A stretch of DNA of 64,000 bases from Microbacterium sp. Root166 (GCF_001427145.1 NZ_LMGL01000002.1:434001-498000), one strand, 5' to 3'. Numbered from the stretch's first letter, positions 9,733 to 19,923 are shown. The notes: generated from the sequence alone by a model not told the origin. Translations and numbers: made by a program.

Positions 9733-10656
9733 ATGCGCCTCGTCTTCGCCGGCACGCCGGAGCCGGCGGTGCCGTCGCTGCGCCGCCTCGCGGCATCCGA
9801 TCATCACATCGCCGCCGTCATCACCCGAAGTGATGCCCCGCTGGGGCGCAAGCGGGTTCTGACACCCTCGCCGGTCGCTGCGGCCGCCGACGAGCTGGGG
9901 CTGCACGCGCTGCGGGCCGACCGGCTCGACGCCGACGCCACGGAGCGCATCGCAGCGCTGCGTCCGGACCTCGGCGTGATCGTCGCGTACGGAGGACTCG
10001 TGCGCGAGCCGCTCCTGTCCACGCCGGTGCACGGCTGGATCAACCTGCACTTCTCGCTGCTGCCGCGCTGGCGCGGCGCGGCGCCCGTCCAGCACGCGCT
10101 CATCGCCGGTGATGCGGTCACGGGCGCCAGCGTCTTCCAGCTCGTTCCCGAGCTCGACGCCGGCGACGTGTTCGCCGAGGTGAGTCAGGACATCCCTGCG
10201 ACCGCGACCGCCGGCGAGCTCCTCGCGGCCCTTGCAGACAGCGGCGCCGAGCTGCTCGCGGGCGTCGTCGACGCGATCGCGGCGGGCACGGCCGTCGCGC
10301 GGCCGCAGGTCGGTGAGACGACCTACGCGCACAAGCTCACGGACGCGGACGGGCTCGTGGACTGGACCGCGCCGCAGCCCGCGGTGCTCGGGCGCATCCG
10401 CGGGGTGACACCCGAGCCCGGCGCGCACACGCGCATCGACGGCGCCCGGCTCAAGATCCTCGAGGCCGGACTCGCACCGGTGGACGCCCCGGCGCTCGCA
10501 CCCGGAGCGCTGGCGCTGCACGGTCGTGACGTGCTGATCGGCACGGGCACCGTCCCGATCGCGCTGCAGACCGTGCAGCCCGCCGGCAAGGGCCCGATGC
10601 GCGCTCCGGACTGGTGGCGCGGGCTCCGCACGAGCAGCCCGGTGGCCGGCTCGTGA
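9733..10656 (+). CDS. fmt: Methionyl-tRNA formyltransferase
   Basis: 307 residues, the usual length. Formylates the initiator Met-tRNA with 10-formyl-THF. N-terminus MRLVFAGTPEPAVPSL; the formyltransferase active-site stretch NLHFSLLPRWRGAAP near residue 105 contains the catalytic Asn-x-His; the C-terminal OB-like domain follows. ATG 9733 is preceded by GAGG and the end overlaps rsmB by GTGA, so fmt and rsmB are coupled. Confidence 0.96.
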   Translation: MRLVFAGTPEPAVPSLRRLAASDHHIAAVITRSDAPLGRKRVLTPSPVAAAADELGLHALRADRLDADATERIAALRPDLGVIVAYGGLVREPLLSTPVHGWINLHFSLLPRWRGAAPVQHALIAGDAVTGASVFQLVPELDAGDVFAEVSQDIPATATAGELLAALADSGAELLAGVVDAIAAGTAVARPQVGETTYAHKLTDADGLVDWTAPQPAVLGRIRGVTPEPGAHTRIDGARLKILEAGLAPVDAPALAPGALALHGRDVLIGTGTVPIALQTVQPAGKGPMRAPDWWRGLRTSSPVAGS

Positions 10657-12020
10657 GCGGCGTGGGATCGCGCCGCGTCGCGTACGACACCATCCGCGCC
10701 GTCCACGAGTCCGACGCGTACGCCAACCTGCTGCTGCCGACCTCCATCCAGCGCGCGGGGCTCGACACCGCCGACGCCGCGCTGGCGACCGAGCTGACCT
10801 ACGGCACGCTGCGCCGCCAGGGAACCTACGACGCGGTCATCGCGATCGCCGCGGATCGCACCATCGCCGAGATCGACCCGGCCGTGCTCGATGCGCTGCG
10901 GCTGGGCGTGCATCAGCTGCTGTCGACCCGCGTGGCGTCCCACGCCGCCGTCAACGAGTCGGTGGATCTCGCCCGCGCCGCCGGAGGCCGCGGCGCCGCC
11001 GGATTCGCCAACGCCGTACTCCGTCGGGTCTCGCGCGACACGCCGGGCGACTGGATGACGCGCATCGCCGCCGGAGCACGCTCCGACGACGAGCAGCTGG
11101 GCCTGCTGTTCTCCCACCCGGTCTGGATCGTCCGCGCGTTCCGGCGTGCACTCACGGCCGAGGGACGCGCCGACGAGCTCGAAGCGCTCCTCACCGCCGA
11201 CAACGCCGCCCCGAAGGTGACGATGGCGGCGCTGCCCGGTCTCGCCGATGTTCCGGACGACGCACGGCGCACGCCGTTCTCACCCTTGGGGTTCCGCCTC
11301 GGCGGGGGAGACCCCGAGGGCCTCATCCGCTCGTCGGGCGGGCGAATCCGCGTGCAGGACGAGGGCTCGCAGCTCGCGGCACTGGCCCTCACCCGTGCGC
11401 TCCCGGTGCGCGAGGGTGAGCGGTGGCTCGACCTGTGCGCCGGCCCCGGAGGCAAGACGGCGGTCCTGGCGGCGGAGGCGCTGGAGCACGGGGCGCTGCT
11501 GGAGGCGAACGAGATCTCGCCCGCTCGGGCGGGTCTGGTGCGCCGGGCGATCGAGGGCGTCCCGCTCGAGGTCCCGGTGTCGGAGCAGGACGGCCGGGTA
11601 CGCGCGGCCGAGGCGCCCGAGACCTACGACCGGATCCTCGTCGATGCGCCCTGCACGGGACTCGGCGCGCTGCGCAGGCGCCCCGAGGCTCGCTGGCGCA
11701 AGGCACCCGGCGACGTGCCCGAGCTGACCGACCTGCAGCGTGAGCTGCTCAGCGCGGCGGTGACGGCGCTCAAGCCCGGCGGCGTCGTGGCCTACGTCAC
11801 GTGCTCTCCGCATCTGGCCGAGACCGCAGGCGTCGTCGCCGAGGTGCGGCGCGAATGGGGTGCCGCGCTCGAAGAGGTCTCGGCCCGCGAAGTCCTCACA
11901 CGGATCGCCGACACCGACCCCGGGCTCGCGCCGCAGGCCGACGGCTCGGGACGCGCGCAGCTGTGGCCGCACCGTCACAACACCGATGCCATGTCGATCA
12001 CGCTTCTGCAGCGCGTCTGA
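10653..12020 (+). CDS. rsmB: 16S rRNA m5C967 methyltransferase, RsmB type
   Basis: 455 residues. An N-terminal NusB-like RNA-binding domain (about 1-140) is followed by a Rossmann methyltransferase with the SAM motif LDLCAGPGGKTAVLAAEA, the DAPCTGLGALRRRPE motif IV and the catalytic cysteine in YVTCSPHLAET. The GTG start at 10653 overlaps the fmt stop. It ends 6 bp from the convergent broken glutaminase gene. Confidence 0.93.
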   Translation: MSGVGSRRVAYDTIRAVHESDAYANLLLPTSIQRAGLDTADAALATELTYGTLRRQGTYDAVIAIAADRTIAEIDPAVLDALRLGVHQLLSTRVASHAAVNESVDLARAAGGRGAAGFANAVLRRVSRDTPGDWMTRIAAGARSDDEQLGLLFSHPVWIVRAFRRALTAEGRADELEALLTADNAAPKVTMAALPGLADVPDDARRTPFSPLGFRLGGGDPEGLIRSSGGRIRVQDEGSQLAALALTRALPVREGERWLDLCAGPGGKTAVLAAEALEHGALLEANEISPARAGLVRRAIEGVPLEVPVSEQDGRVRAAEAPETYDRILVDAPCTGLGALRRRPEARWRKAPGDVPELTDLQRELLSAAVTALKPGGVVAYVTCSPHLAETAGVVAEVRREWGAALEEVSAREVLTRIADTDPGLAPQADGSGRAQLWPHRHNTDAMSITLLQRV

Positions 12021-12026
12021 GCCCGA

Positions 12027-13174
12027 TCACCGCTCGACGGTGAAGCCGAGCGGCAGCCCTTCGAACTCGCTCTCGAGGGCCACCAGCGCGGCGGGGTGCA
12101 GACGGCCGATCTCCCGGGCGTCGAGCGTGACGGTGGAGCCCTCCGGCAGACTGGCGGCCAGCTCGCGCAGCACCGCGAACACCCGCTCGGTCCCGGCGAA
12201 GCCCAGCTCGCCGCTGAGCCGCACGACCGGACCGGTCTCCCCGTGATGGACTGCCACGGCCGGGACGGCGACGCTCTCGTGAGGTTCGAGCAGGTGCATC
12301 CCGAGGCGGTCGGCGAGCTGGTCGACGACGGCGACCGCGCGGACGCTGTTGCCGTGCCGGTCCAGTCGCGGGCTGAAGGCTGCGACGCCGAACTGCGACG
12401 GCGCGACCGCCAGCAGGCCGCCGCTGACCCCGCTCTTCGCGGGCAGGCCCACCCGCAGCAGCCACTCGCCCGAGAAGTCGTACATGCCGCAGCTCGCCAT
12501 GAGCGAGAGCACGTCGCGTGCGACGGGCTCGTCGACGACGCGCTCCCGCGTGGTCGGGTTGAACCCGCCGAACGCGAGGGTCGCCGCCATCTGCGCGAGG
12601 TCGCGCACCGTGACGAGGATGCTGCACTGCCGGAAGTACGACTCGACCGCGAGATCGACGGAGCCCTCGATGAGTCCGTAGGACTTGAGGAGCCCGTCAG
12701 CGACTCCGAGGCGTACACCGATTCGTCCACGACGAGCTCGCGCCCGGCGAAGCTCGAGAGCAGCTCGATGATGTGACTCGTCCGCTGCTCGATCGAGTCC
12801 CCGGAGACCAGGGCGGTCGTAGCGATCGCGCCGGCGTTGATCATCGGGTTGGCCGGGCGGCCGGTGACGGCTTCGAGACTGATGGCGTTGAACGGCTCGC
12901 CGCTCGGCTCCGCCCCCACCCTGGTCATGACGGCATCCCGGCCGTGCTCGGCGAGTGCGAGCGCGAGGACGAACGGCTTGGACATCGACTGGATGGTGAA
13001 CTCCGTGTCGTCGTCGCCCGCCGACCAGACCCGCCCGCGCGGCCCGACGACCGCGAGAGCGAGGCGCTCGGGATCGGCTGCGGCCAGCTCCGGGATGTAA
13101 CCGGCGGGCGCTCCGTCCGTAAGCGGCCGGACCTGGTCGAGCGCGCTGCCCAGCAGGGCCGTGATGGAGTCCAC
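12027..13174 (-). pseudogene. glsA: Glutaminase A with C-terminal STAS domain, broken by an internal deletion
   Basis: Glutamine to glutamate and ammonia. The 5' part (13174 to about 12693) reads as a normal glutaminase up to VDESVYASESLTG, including the SMSKPF serine motif; the 3' part (about 12692 to 12027) continues in another frame as LLKSYGLIEG, YFRQCSI and ASCGMYDFSGEW, then a STAS domain (residues after HHGETGPVVRLSGELG). Aligning to the known spacing between the conserved Glu161 and Tyr192 of glutaminases puts the loss at eight residues plus one base, 25 nt, removing the HRNRAIAY stretch with substrate-binding Asn168. The product would be frameshifted and inactive. A sequencing or assembly error is possible. 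Confidence 0.8.
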
Positions 13175-13180
13175 GCCTCG

Positions 13181-13186
13181 ACCATA
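13181..13186 (-). promoter_or_regulatory. -10 element TATGGT of glsA (leaderless)
   Basis: On the minus strand TATGGT is followed by 6 nt and then the GTG start at 13174, with no Shine-Dalgarno sequence. It overlaps the rpe -10 on the other strand by four bases. Confidence 0.5.
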
Positions 13187-13188
13187 AT
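13183..13188 (+). promoter_or_regulatory. -10 element CATAAT of rpe (leaderless)
   Basis: CATAAT is followed after 6 nt by the GTG start of rpe at 13195; no ribosome binding site is visible. It shares bases 13183-13186 with the divergent glsA -10. Confidence 0.5.
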
Positions 13189-13194
13189 GGTGCG

Positions 13195-13893
13195 GTGCCC
13201 CTCCGCGACGAGAACGGCCGCGATGGCGGCATCCGTATCAACCCGAGCATCCTGGCCGCCGACTTCGTGAACATGCAGGCCGAGCTCGCCCGCATCGCCA
13301 CCGCCGACTTCGTGCACGTCGACGTCATGGACAACCACTTCGTCCCGAACCTGACCTTCGGGCCGCAGATGGTCGAGCGCATCCAGGCGACGAGCCCCGT
13401 GCCGCTGGACGTCCATCTCATGATCGCCGACCCCGACCGCTGGGCGCCGGAGTACGCCGAGATCGGGGCTGCGTCGGTGACCTTCCACCTCGAGGCGGCC
13501 GCCGAGCCGCTCGCGCTCGCGCGACGGCTGCGCTCGATGGGGGCGCGCGCCGGAGTGGCGGTGAAGCCGGCGACACCGGTGGAGGGCCTGTTCGATCTCC
13601 TGGACGATTTCGACCAGATCCTCGTGATGACCGTCGAGCCCGGCTTCGGCGGGCAGTCCTTCATGCCCGAGACGATGCCCAAGCTCCGCCGTCTCGCCTA
13701 CGAGGCGCGGCGCCGCGGCTCGTCGGTGTGGCTGCAGGTCGACGGCGGCATCGGCGAATCGACCATCGCCCAGGCGGCCGAGGCCGGTGCCGACACCTTC
13801 GTCGCGGGCTCCGCGGTGTTCGGCGCCCACGACCCCGCCGCCGCCATCGCGAGCCTGCGGTCCTCCGCCGGAGCCCACCGTCACGCGCACTGA
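13195..13893 (+). CDS. rpe: Ribulose-phosphate 3-epimerase
   Basis: 232 residues, TIM barrel. Interconverts ribulose-5-P and xylulose-5-P in the pentose phosphate pathway. Conserved [10 protein letters not shown], the metal-binding [13 protein letters not shown] and PLDVHLM, and [11 protein letters not shown] are all visible. The first 13 residues are not conserved; GTG 13195 is chosen because it fits the -10 spacing for a leaderless start. It lies divergent from the broken glutaminase with only 20 bp between start codons. Confidence 0.94.
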   Translation: MPLRDENGRDGGIRINPSILAADFVNMQAELARIATADFVHVDVMDNHFVPNLTFGPQMVERIQATSPVPLDVHLMIADPDRWAPEYAEIGAASVTFHLEAAAEPLALARRLRSMGARAGVAVKPATPVEGLFDLLDDFDQILVMTVEPGFGGQSFMPETMPKLRRLAYEARRRGSSVWLQVDGGIGESTIAQAAEAGADTFVAGSAVFGAHDPAAAIASLRSSAGAHRHAH

Positions 13894-13937
13894 CGTCCTG
13901 CCGCGTCACGCGGGGCCGCGGCATCCGTCCGGTTCGA

Positions 13938-13943
13938 TACCCT
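13938..13943 (+). promoter_or_regulatory. Possible -10 element TACCCT for hisE
   Basis: TACCCT lies 3 nt before ATG 13947 and 6 nt before an in-frame GTG at 13950. By the leaderless rule of this genome the GTG would be the start. Confidence 0.4.
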
Positions 13944-13946
13944 GGC

Positions 13947-14213
13947 ATGGTGAAGACGTTCGACACGCTGTACGCCGAGCTCGCCGCGAAAGCCGCTGAG
14001 CGCCCCGAGGGATCGGGCACCGTCGCGCAGCTGGACGCGGGCGTCCACGCGATCGGCAAGAAGATCGTCGAAGAGGCCGCCGAGGTGTGGATGGCCGCCG
14101 AGTACGAGTCCGACGATGCCGCGGCCGAGGAGATCTCGCAGCTGCTGTACCACCTGCAGGTGCTGATGCTCGCGAAGGGGCTCAGCCTCGAGGATGTCTA
14201 CCGACATCTCTGA
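13947..14213 (+). CDS. hisE: Phosphoribosyl-ATP diphosphatase
   Basis: 88 residues, second step of histidine synthesis (PR-ATP to PR-AMP). The MazG-like helical core [16 protein letters not shown] with its metal-binding Glu residues and the [15 protein letters not shown] helix are typical. In actinobacteria HisE is separate from HisI, as here. ATG 13947 or GTG 13950 may be the start; they differ by one residue. It begins the run hisE-hisG-hisF-hisI. Confidence 0.95.
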   Translation: MVKTFDTLYAELAAKAAERPEGSGTVAQLDAGVHAIGKKIVEEAAEVWMAAEYESDDAAAEEISQLLYHLQVLMLAKGLSLEDVYRHL

Positions 14214-14256
14214 GCCGGCGCCCTTCCTCCTCCCTCGAACCGAAAGCCCCGCTGCC

Positions 14257-15099
14257 ATGCTGCGAATCGCCGTGCCGAACAAGGGCTCGCTCGCCGAGAC
14301 CGCCTCCGAGATGCTCTCCGAGGCCGGCTACACCGGACGCCGCGATCCCAAGGATCTGCACGTCATCGACCCCCGCAACGAGGTCGAGTTCTTCTACCTG
14401 CGTCCGAAGGACATCGCGACCTACGTCGGCTCCGGCGCGCTCGATGTCGGCATCACCGGTCGCGATCTGCTGCTGGATGCCCGCATGCCCGGAGCGCGCG
14501 AGATCGAGGCACTCGGGTTCGGCGGCTCGACGTTCCGCTTCGCCGGTCCTCCCGGTCGCTTCTCGACGGTCGCCGACCTCGAGGGCATGCGGGTCGCCAC
14601 GGCCTACCCGGGGCTCGTCGACGGCTTCCTGGACGATCACGGCGTCGCCGTCGACCTGGTCCCGCTGGACGGGGCGGTCGAGTCGGCGGTACGGCTGGGA
14701 GTGGCGGATGCCGTCGCCGACGTCGTCTCGACGGGAACGACGCTGCGCCAGGCGGGCCTGGAGATCTTCGGCCCTGTGATTCTCGAGTCCGACGCCGTGC
14801 TGATCAGCGGCCCGGTCGAGGCCGAGGGGGCCGAGACGCTGCTGCGCCGCCTCCGCGGCGTCATGGTCGCGCGTCGCTACGTGCTCATCGACTACGACCT
14901 GCCGGCCGCGCTCATCGACGAGGCCGTGAAGCTCGCGCCCGGCATCGAGTCGCCGACGATCTCGCCGCTGCGCGATCCCGAGTGGGTGGCGGTTCGGGTG
15001 ATGAGCCCGCGCCAGACCGCGAACCAGGTGATGGACGCGCTCTACGCGCTCGGCGCGCGCGCGATCCTCGTGACGGCGATCCACAACGCGAGGCTCTGA
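14257..15099 (+). CDS. hisG: ATP phosphoribosyltransferase, long form
   Basis: 280 residues, the long form with a C-terminal regulatory domain (about 205-280), so it should not need HisZ and should be feedback-inhibited by histidine (family knowledge). Catalyses ATP + PRPP to PR-ATP. N-terminus [14 protein letters not shown]; catalytic domain motif [17 protein letters not shown]. The upstream in-frame ATG 14194 lies inside hisE and is rejected. The stop shares one base with the hisF start (TGATG). Confidence 0.96.
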   Translation: MLRIAVPNKGSLAETASEMLSEAGYTGRRDPKDLHVIDPRNEVEFFYLRPKDIATYVGSGALDVGITGRDLLLDARMPGAREIEALGFGGSTFRFAGPPGRFSTVADLEGMRVATAYPGLVDGFLDDHGVAVDLVPLDGAVESAVRLGVADAVADVVSTGTTLRQAGLEIFGPVILESDAVLISGPVEAEGAETLLRRLRGVMVARRYVLIDYDLPAALIDEAVKLAPGIESPTISPLRDPEWVAVRVMSPRQTANQVMDALYALGARAILVTAIHNARL

Positions 15100-15875
15100 T
15101 GAGCCTGGTCTGCCGCGTGATCCCGTGTCTCGACGTGGCCGCCGGCCGCGTCGTCAAGGGCGTCAACTTCGAGAACCTGCGCGACATGGGCGATCCCGTC
15201 GAGCTCGCGCGCGAGTACTTCCGCCAGGGCGCCGACGAGCTCACCTTCCTCGATGTCACCGCGACGGTCGATGAGCGCTCGACCACGTACGACGTGGTGC
15301 GCCGCACCGCCGAGGAGGTCTTCATTCCTCTCACCGTCGGCGGGGGAGTGCGCTCCACCGAGGATGTCGCACGCCTCCTCGCCGTCGGCGCCGACAAGAT
15401 CGGGGTCAACTCGGCGGCGATCGCGCGGCCCGGGCTCCTCGACGAGATCGCCGACCGCTTCGGCGCGCAGGTGCTGGTGCTGTCGCTGGACGTCAAGCGC
15501 TCCCCGGCCACCACGTCGGGCTTCGTCGTCACCACGCACGGCGGTCGCACCGAGACCAGCCTCGACGCGCTGGAGTGGGCGCGTGAGGCGATCGAGCGGG
15601 GTGCCGGCGAACTGCTCGTCAATTCGATCGATGCCGACGGCACGCGCGAGGGCTTCGACCTCGAGCTTGTCGCGCTCATGCGCGAGGTCTCCAGCGTGCC
15701 CGTGATCGCCTCGGGCGGCGCGGGGCGGGCCGAGCACTTCGGTCCCGCCATCGAGGCCGGCGCGGATGCCGTGCTGGCAGCCTCGGTCTTCCACTCCGGG
15801 CAGCTCACCGTCGGCGACGTGAAGTCGGCGATGGCCGCGACCGGCATCCCCGTGCGAGAGGTGGTGACGGCGTGA
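15099..15875 (+). CDS. hisF: Imidazole glycerol phosphate synthase cyclase subunit
   Basis: 258 residues, TIM barrel that pairs with HisH to make IGP and AICAR. The N-terminal [19 protein letters not shown] with catalytic Asp and the phosphate-binding motifs GGGVRSTED and [11 protein letters not shown] are present. It starts in the hisG stop and ends in a GTGA overlap with hisI. hisH, hisA and the remaining his genes are not in the window. Confidence 0.97.
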   Translation: MSLVCRVIPCLDVAAGRVVKGVNFENLRDMGDPVELAREYFRQGADELTFLDVTATVDERSTTYDVVRRTAEEVFIPLTVGGGVRSTEDVARLLAVGADKIGVNSAAIARPGLLDEIADRFGAQVLVLSLDVKRSPATTSGFVVTTHGGRTETSLDALEWAREAIERGAGELLVNSIDADGTREGFDLELVALMREVSSVPVIASGGAGRAEHFGPAIEAGADAVLAASVFHSGQLTVGDVKSAMAATGIPVREVVTA

Positions 15876-16237
15876 CCGAGTCCGTCGACGAGCGCATCGC
15901 CCGCGTCGCCTTCAACGACGACGGCCTCGTCGCCGCCATCGTCCAGCAGTGGGACACCCGCGAGGTGCTCATGCTCGGGTGGATGGATGCCGAGGCCTTG
16001 CGCCGGACGCTCACCGAGGGGCGCGTGACCTTCTGGTCGCGCTCGCGCCAGGAGTACTGGCGCAAGGGCGACACCTCGGGCCACATCCAGCTGGTGCGCG
16101 GCGCCCGGCTGGACTGCGACGGCGATGCGATCCTGCTCGAGGTGGATCAGGTCGGCGTCGCCTGCCACACGGGCACGCGCACGTGCTTCGACGCCGACGA
16201 CCTGGACCCGGTGCCCGGACCGGAGCGTCCCGCGTGA
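15872..16237 (+). CDS. hisI: Phosphoribosyl-AMP cyclohydrolase
   Basis: 121 residues. Opens the adenine ring of PR-AMP, third step of histidine synthesis. Conserved [28 protein letters not shown] and the zinc/magnesium site [14 protein letters not shown] with [13 protein letters not shown] start overlaps hisF. The stop overlaps the next gene by GTGA, so the his run continues straight into the trp-associated membrane gene with no room for trpE. Confidence 0.97.
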   Translation: MTESVDERIARVAFNDDGLVAAIVQQWDTREVLMLGWMDAEALRRTLTEGRVTFWSRSRQEYWRKGDTSGHIQLVRGARLDCDGDAILLEVDQVGVACHTGTRTCFDADDLDPVPGPERPA

Positions 16238-16836
16238 TCCGTCGCGCCCGTCTGCTCGCGGTGACGGCGATCCTCGCGTGCGGCGCGCTCGGGGTCATCT
16301 CGTCGACGCAGACGTGGCTGACGGTCGCGCTCGGAGAGGACGCTCCGCTGCTGCCCGTCGCCGGGGCATCCGCCGTTCCGGTGCTCGCGCCGCTGAGCCT
16401 GGCCGTGCTCGCCCTGGGCGGGGCGCTCTCGATCGTCGGCACGGTCGTGCGGTACGTCTTCGGCGCGCTCACGGTGGTCATCGCGGTGCTGCTGGGCTGG
16501 CTCACGGCGCAGGTCGTGTTCGCGCTCCCGACGTCGGCGGTCGCCTCGACCGTGACCGAGTGGACCGGCATCACCGGCGAGGCCGCCGTCGCGGCCCTCG
16601 TCGTCTCGATCACTTCGACGCCGTGGCCCGTCGTGACGCTGATCGGCTGGATCGCGCTGTGCGCGGCCGGACTGTTCACCCTGGTGACGGCGTCCCGCTG
16701 GAGGCGCACCGGCCGCCGCTACCGCACCGACGAGACGATCGGCGCGACGGCCGGCGGATCCCGTCCGCACGACGCGATCGACTCGTGGGACGACCTGTCC
16801 CGTGGCGATGATCCCACCGACCGCCCGCTAGACTGA
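16234..16836 (+). CDS. Trp biosynthesis-associated membrane protein
   Basis: 200 residues with four predicted membrane segments (near residues 5-25, 48-70, 75-97 and 140-165) and a polar, arginine-rich C-terminal tail. Matches by position and topology the actinobacterial family found between trpE and trpC (Rv1610-like); its molecular role is unknown. GTG start overlaps the hisI stop. The normal upstream neighbour trpE is absent. The final bases contain the -10 of the next gene. Confidence 0.8.
   Translation: MIRRARLLAVTAILACGALGVISSTQTWLTVALGEDAPLLPVAGASAVPVLAPLSLAVLALGGALSIVGTVVRYVFGALTVVIAVLLGWLTAQVVFALPTSAVASTVTEWTGITGEAAVAALVVSITSTPWPVVTLIGWIALCAAGLFTLVTASRWRRTGRRYRTDETIGATAGGSRPHDAIDSWDDLSRGDDPTDRPLD
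16829..16834 (+). promoter_or_regulatory. -10 element TAGACT for the trp small membrane protein and trpCBA
   Basis: TAGACT sits in the last codons of the upstream gene. A leader of about 26 nt would include GGAGGAGA at 16857-16864, just before ATG 16867. Confidence 0.45.
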
Positions 16837-16866
16837 CGACATCCCGCGCCTACCTGGAGGAGATGC

Positions 16867-17097
16867 ATGAGCAACCACATCGGCGACCCCGGCCACGGAC
16901 ACTCGCCCGCCGCCTGGACGGCCGTCGTGATCATGCTCGTCGCTGTCACGCTCGGCACCGTCTTCTACTGGTTCGACATGCCCGCCCTGGTCTGGGCCTC
17001 CGCAGGACTGCTGGTCGTCGGAGCCATCGTCGGCTGGGTCATGGCCCGCGCCGGCTACGGCGTCAACGGCTCGAAGTACAGCGCGAAAGAGCACTGA
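16867..17097 (+). CDS. HGxxPAAW family small membrane protein
   Basis: 76 residues. The N-terminus carries GHGHSPAAW, which defines this actinobacterial family, followed by two membrane segments (about 18-38 and 42-60) and the C-terminal [14 protein letters not shown]. It is regularly found before trpC in this phylum; function unknown. Strong GGAGGAGA before ATG 16867. The stop lies one base before the trpC GTG. Confidence 0.9.
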   Translation: MSNHIGDPGHGHSPAAWTAVVIMLVAVTLGTVFYWFDMPALVWASAGLLVVGAIVGWVMARAGYGVNGSKYSAKEH

Positions 17098-17098
17098 C

Positions 17099-17875
17099 GT
17101 GCTCGCCGACCTCACGGCCGGCGCGGTTCAGGATGCCGAGGCCCGCGCTTCGGCGAAGCCTCTGGCGGCCGTCGAGGCCGCCGCTCTGGCACGTCCCGCC
17201 GCGCTCGACGCCCTGGCCGCCCTCGCACCCGCCGACCGCGTCAAGATCATCGCCGAGGTCAAGCGCGCGAGCCCCTCGCGCGGTGACCTCGCGGCCATCC
17301 CGGATCCGGCGCTGCAGGCCCGTCTCTACGAGCAGGGTGGCGCCTCGGCCATTTCGGTGCTCACCGAGGGACGCCGGTTCAAGGGCAGCCTCGCCGATCT
17401 CGAAGCCGTCAAGGGCGCGGTCGCGCTCCCGGTGCTCCGCAAGGACTTCATCGCGAACGAGTACCAGGTGCTGGAAGCGCGTGCCGCCGGTGCGGACCTC
17501 GTGCTCCTCATCGTCGCCGCGCTCGAGCAGGACGTCCTCGAGCGTCTGCACACCCTGATCCTCGAGCTGGGCATGACCCCGCTGGTCGAGACGCATTCCG
17601 GCGCTGAGGTGGACCGGGCCGCGCAGATCGGCGCCCGGCTGATCGGCGTGAACGCACGCAATCTCTCGACGTTCGAACTCGACCGCGACCTCTTCGGCCG
17701 GCTGGTGGATCGCATCCCCGGCGATGCGGTCAAGGTGGCCGAATCCGCAGTGCTGAGCCCTGCCGACGTCGCGCACTACCGCGGCGCCGGCGCCGACGTC
17801 GTGCTGGTGGGCGAGGCGCTGGTCACCAGCGACCCCGTGACCACGCTGAACGCATTCCTGGAGGCGGGCGCATGA
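17099..17875 (+). CDS. trpC: Indole-3-glycerol phosphate synthase
   Basis: 258 residues. Closes the indole ring from CdRP in tryptophan synthesis. Conserved [15 protein letters not shown] with catalytic Lys, [22 protein letters not shown] and [16 protein letters not shown] [14 protein letters not shown]. It is a separate enzyme, not fused to TrpF. GTG start directly after the HGxxPAAW gene; ATGA overlap with trpB. Confidence 0.96.
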   Translation: MLADLTAGAVQDAEARASAKPLAAVEAAALARPAALDALAALAPADRVKIIAEVKRASPSRGDLAAIPDPALQARLYEQGGASAISVLTEGRRFKGSLADLEAVKGAVALPVLRKDFIANEYQVLEARAAGADLVLLIVAALEQDVLERLHTLILELGMTPLVETHSGAEVDRAAQIGARLIGVNARNLSTFELDRDLFGRLVDRIPGDAVKVAESAVLSPADVAHYRGAGADVVLVGEALVTSDPVTTLNAFLEAGA

Positions 17876-19134
17876 GCCTTCGCGAGGCATCCGGTCCCTT
17901 CTTCGGCGAGTTCGGCGGCCGCTACATGCCCGAGTCGCTCATCGCCGCGATCGACGAGCTGACCGCCGAGTACGAGGCCGCCAAGGCCGACCCGGCGTTC
18001 CAGGCCGAGTTCGTGCGCCTGTTGCACTCGTACGCCGGCCGGCCGTCGCCCATCACCGAGGTGGAGCGCTTCGCTGCCCACGCGGGCGGTGCGCGGGTGT
18101 TCCTCAAGCGGGAGGACCTCAACCACACCGGCTCGCACAAGATCAACAACGTGCTGGGCCAGGCGCTGCTCACGAAGCGGCTCGGCAAGTCGCGCGTGAT
18201 CGCCGAGACCGGCGCCGGCCAGCACGGCGTGGCCACGGCCACCGCCGCCGCCCTGTTCGGCCTCGAGTGCACGATCTACATGGGCGAGGTCGACACCGAG
18301 CGCCAGGCTCTCAACGTGGCGCGCATGCGCCTGCTGGGTGCCGAGGTCGTGCCGGTGACGACCGGCTCGCGCACGCTCAAGGACGCCATCAACGACGCGT
18401 ACCGCGACTGGGTGGCGACGGTCGAGACGACCAACTACATCTTCGGCACTGCGGCAGGACCCCACCCGTTCCCGGCGATGGTGCGCGACTTCCAGAAGGT
18501 CATCAGCGAAGAGGCGCGCGCACAGCTGCTCGACGAGGCAGGGCGCCTCCCGGATGCCGTCATCGCGTGCGTCGGCGGCGGCTCCAACGCCATCGGCATG
18601 TTCGACGCCTTCCTCGATGACGAGGGCGTCAAGCTCTACGGCGTCGAGGCGGCCGGCGACGGAGTGGACACGCCCCGCCACGCCGCCTCGATCGAGCGCG
18701 GCCGGCCGGGCGTGCTCCACGGTGCGCGCACCTACGTCCTGCAGGACGAGGACGGCCAGACCATCGAGTCGCACTCGATCTCGGCGGGTCTGGACTATCC
18801 CGGCGTCGGACCGGAGCACTCGTGGCTCGCATCGATCGGCCGCGCGGAGTACATCCCCGCCACCGACGATGAGGCCATGCAGGCTCTGCGGCTGCTGTCG
18901 AAGACCGAGGGCATCATCCCGGCGATCGAATCGGCCCACGCGCTGGCCGGCGCTCTGCGCATCGGCCGCGAGCTCGGCCCGGACGCGATCATCGCGGTGT
19001 GCCTCTCGGGGCGCGGCGACAAGGACATGGACACCGCTGCGCGGTACTTCGACCTGTACGACGCCGCTGCCGCCGAAGCGGTGGCCGCACCGCCCGCGGA
19101 CGACGCCGCAAAGGGAGAGGGACCCCAGCTGTGA
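17872..19134 (+). CDS. trpB: Tryptophan synthase beta chain
   Basis: 420 residues. PLP enzyme that condenses indole and serine to tryptophan. Start region [17 protein letters not shown] lysine in [13 protein letters not shown], phosphate loop [11 protein letters not shown], and the C-terminal [18 protein letters not shown]. An alanine-rich tail of about 20 residues after that is not conserved. GTGA overlap with trpA. Confidence 0.98.
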   Translation: MSLREASGPFFGEFGGRYMPESLIAAIDELTAEYEAAKADPAFQAEFVRLLHSYAGRPSPITEVERFAAHAGGARVFLKREDLNHTGSHKINNVLGQALLTKRLGKSRVIAETGAGQHGVATATAAALFGLECTIYMGEVDTERQALNVARMRLLGAEVVPVTTGSRTLKDAINDAYRDWVATVETTNYIFGTAAGPHPFPAMVRDFQKVISEEARAQLLDEAGRLPDAVIACVGGGSNAIGMFDAFLDDEGVKLYGVEAAGDGVDTPRHAASIERGRPGVLHGARTYVLQDEDGQTIESHSISAGLDYPGVGPEHSWLASIGRAEYIPATDDEAMQALRLLSKTEGIIPAIESAHALAGALRIGRELGPDAIIAVCLSGRGDKDMDTAARYFDLYDAAAAEAVAAPPADDAAKGEGPQL

Positions 19135-19922
19135 CTTCCCGCGTCGCGGCGGCGATCGACGCCGCCCACGAGGCCGGGCGCGGAGCCCTCATCGGCTACC
19201 TTCCGCTCGGGTTCCCCGACCTGCAGACGAGCATCGACGCCGCGGTCGCGCTGGCCGAGAACGGCGCCGACATCCTCGAGCTCGGACCGCCCTACTCCGA
19301 CCCGGTGATGGACGGAACGGTCATCCAGGAGGCCACGCAGGCCGCCCTGGCCGGCGGGTTCCGCCTGCGCGACACGTTCACGGCCGTGGCCGAGATCACC
19401 CGTCGCGTCGATGTGCCCGTGCTCGTCATGACCTACTGGAATCCGGTGCTGCAGTACGGCGTCGACCGCTACGCGGACGATCTCGTCGCCGCCGGCGGCG
19501 CGGGTCTCATCACGCCGGACATCACGCCCGAGTCCGCCGGCGAGTGGATCGCGGCCAGCGAGCGCACCGGACTCGACCGCATCTTCCTCGCGGCGCCGAC
19601 CTCGACCGACGAACGGCTCGACCTCATCGTCGAGAGCTCGACGGGGTTCGTCTACACGGTCTCGACGATGGGCATCACGGGGGAGAGGGCGCAGCTGGAT
19701 GCCGCGGCCCGCACCCTCGTGGGCCGGCTGCGCGACCGCGGGGTCGAGCACGCCTGTGTCGGCGTCGGCATCTCCAACGCCGAGCAGGTCGCCGGAGTGA
19801 TCGACTACGCCGACGGCGCGATCGTCGGCACGGCGCTGGTCCGCGCGCTGCGCGACGGCGGCGTCGACGGCCTCGCCGAGGCCACCCGCTCGCTCGCCGC
19901 GGGCACCGCGCGCCGCATCTAA
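19131..19922 (+). CDS. trpA: Tryptophan synthase alpha chain
   Basis: 263 residues, TIM barrel that cleaves indole-3-glycerol phosphate. Catalytic Glu in [16 protein letters not shown] and Asp in the same segment; the phosphate site [20 protein letters not shown] is near the C-terminus. GTG start overlaps trpB. It ends the trpCBA run; trpE, trpD and trpF are not in the window. Confidence 0.96.
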   Translation: MTSRVAAAIDAAHEAGRGALIGYLPLGFPDLQTSIDAAVALAENGADILELGPPYSDPVMDGTVIQEATQAALAGGFRLRDTFTAVAEITRRVDVPVLVMTYWNPVLQYGVDRYADDLVAAGGAGLITPDITPESAGEWIAASERTGLDRIFLAAPTSTDERLDLIVESSTGFVYTVSTMGITGERAQLDAAARTLVGRLRDRGVEHACVGVGISNAEQVAGVIDYADGAIVGTALVRALRDGGVDGLAEATRSLAAGTARRI

Positions 19923-19923
19923 T

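Noticed and set aside
16801..17110. Trp attenuator or T-box before trpC
   Set aside because: No Trp-codon run, no T-box consensus and no competing hairpins were seen around the HGxxPAAW gene.
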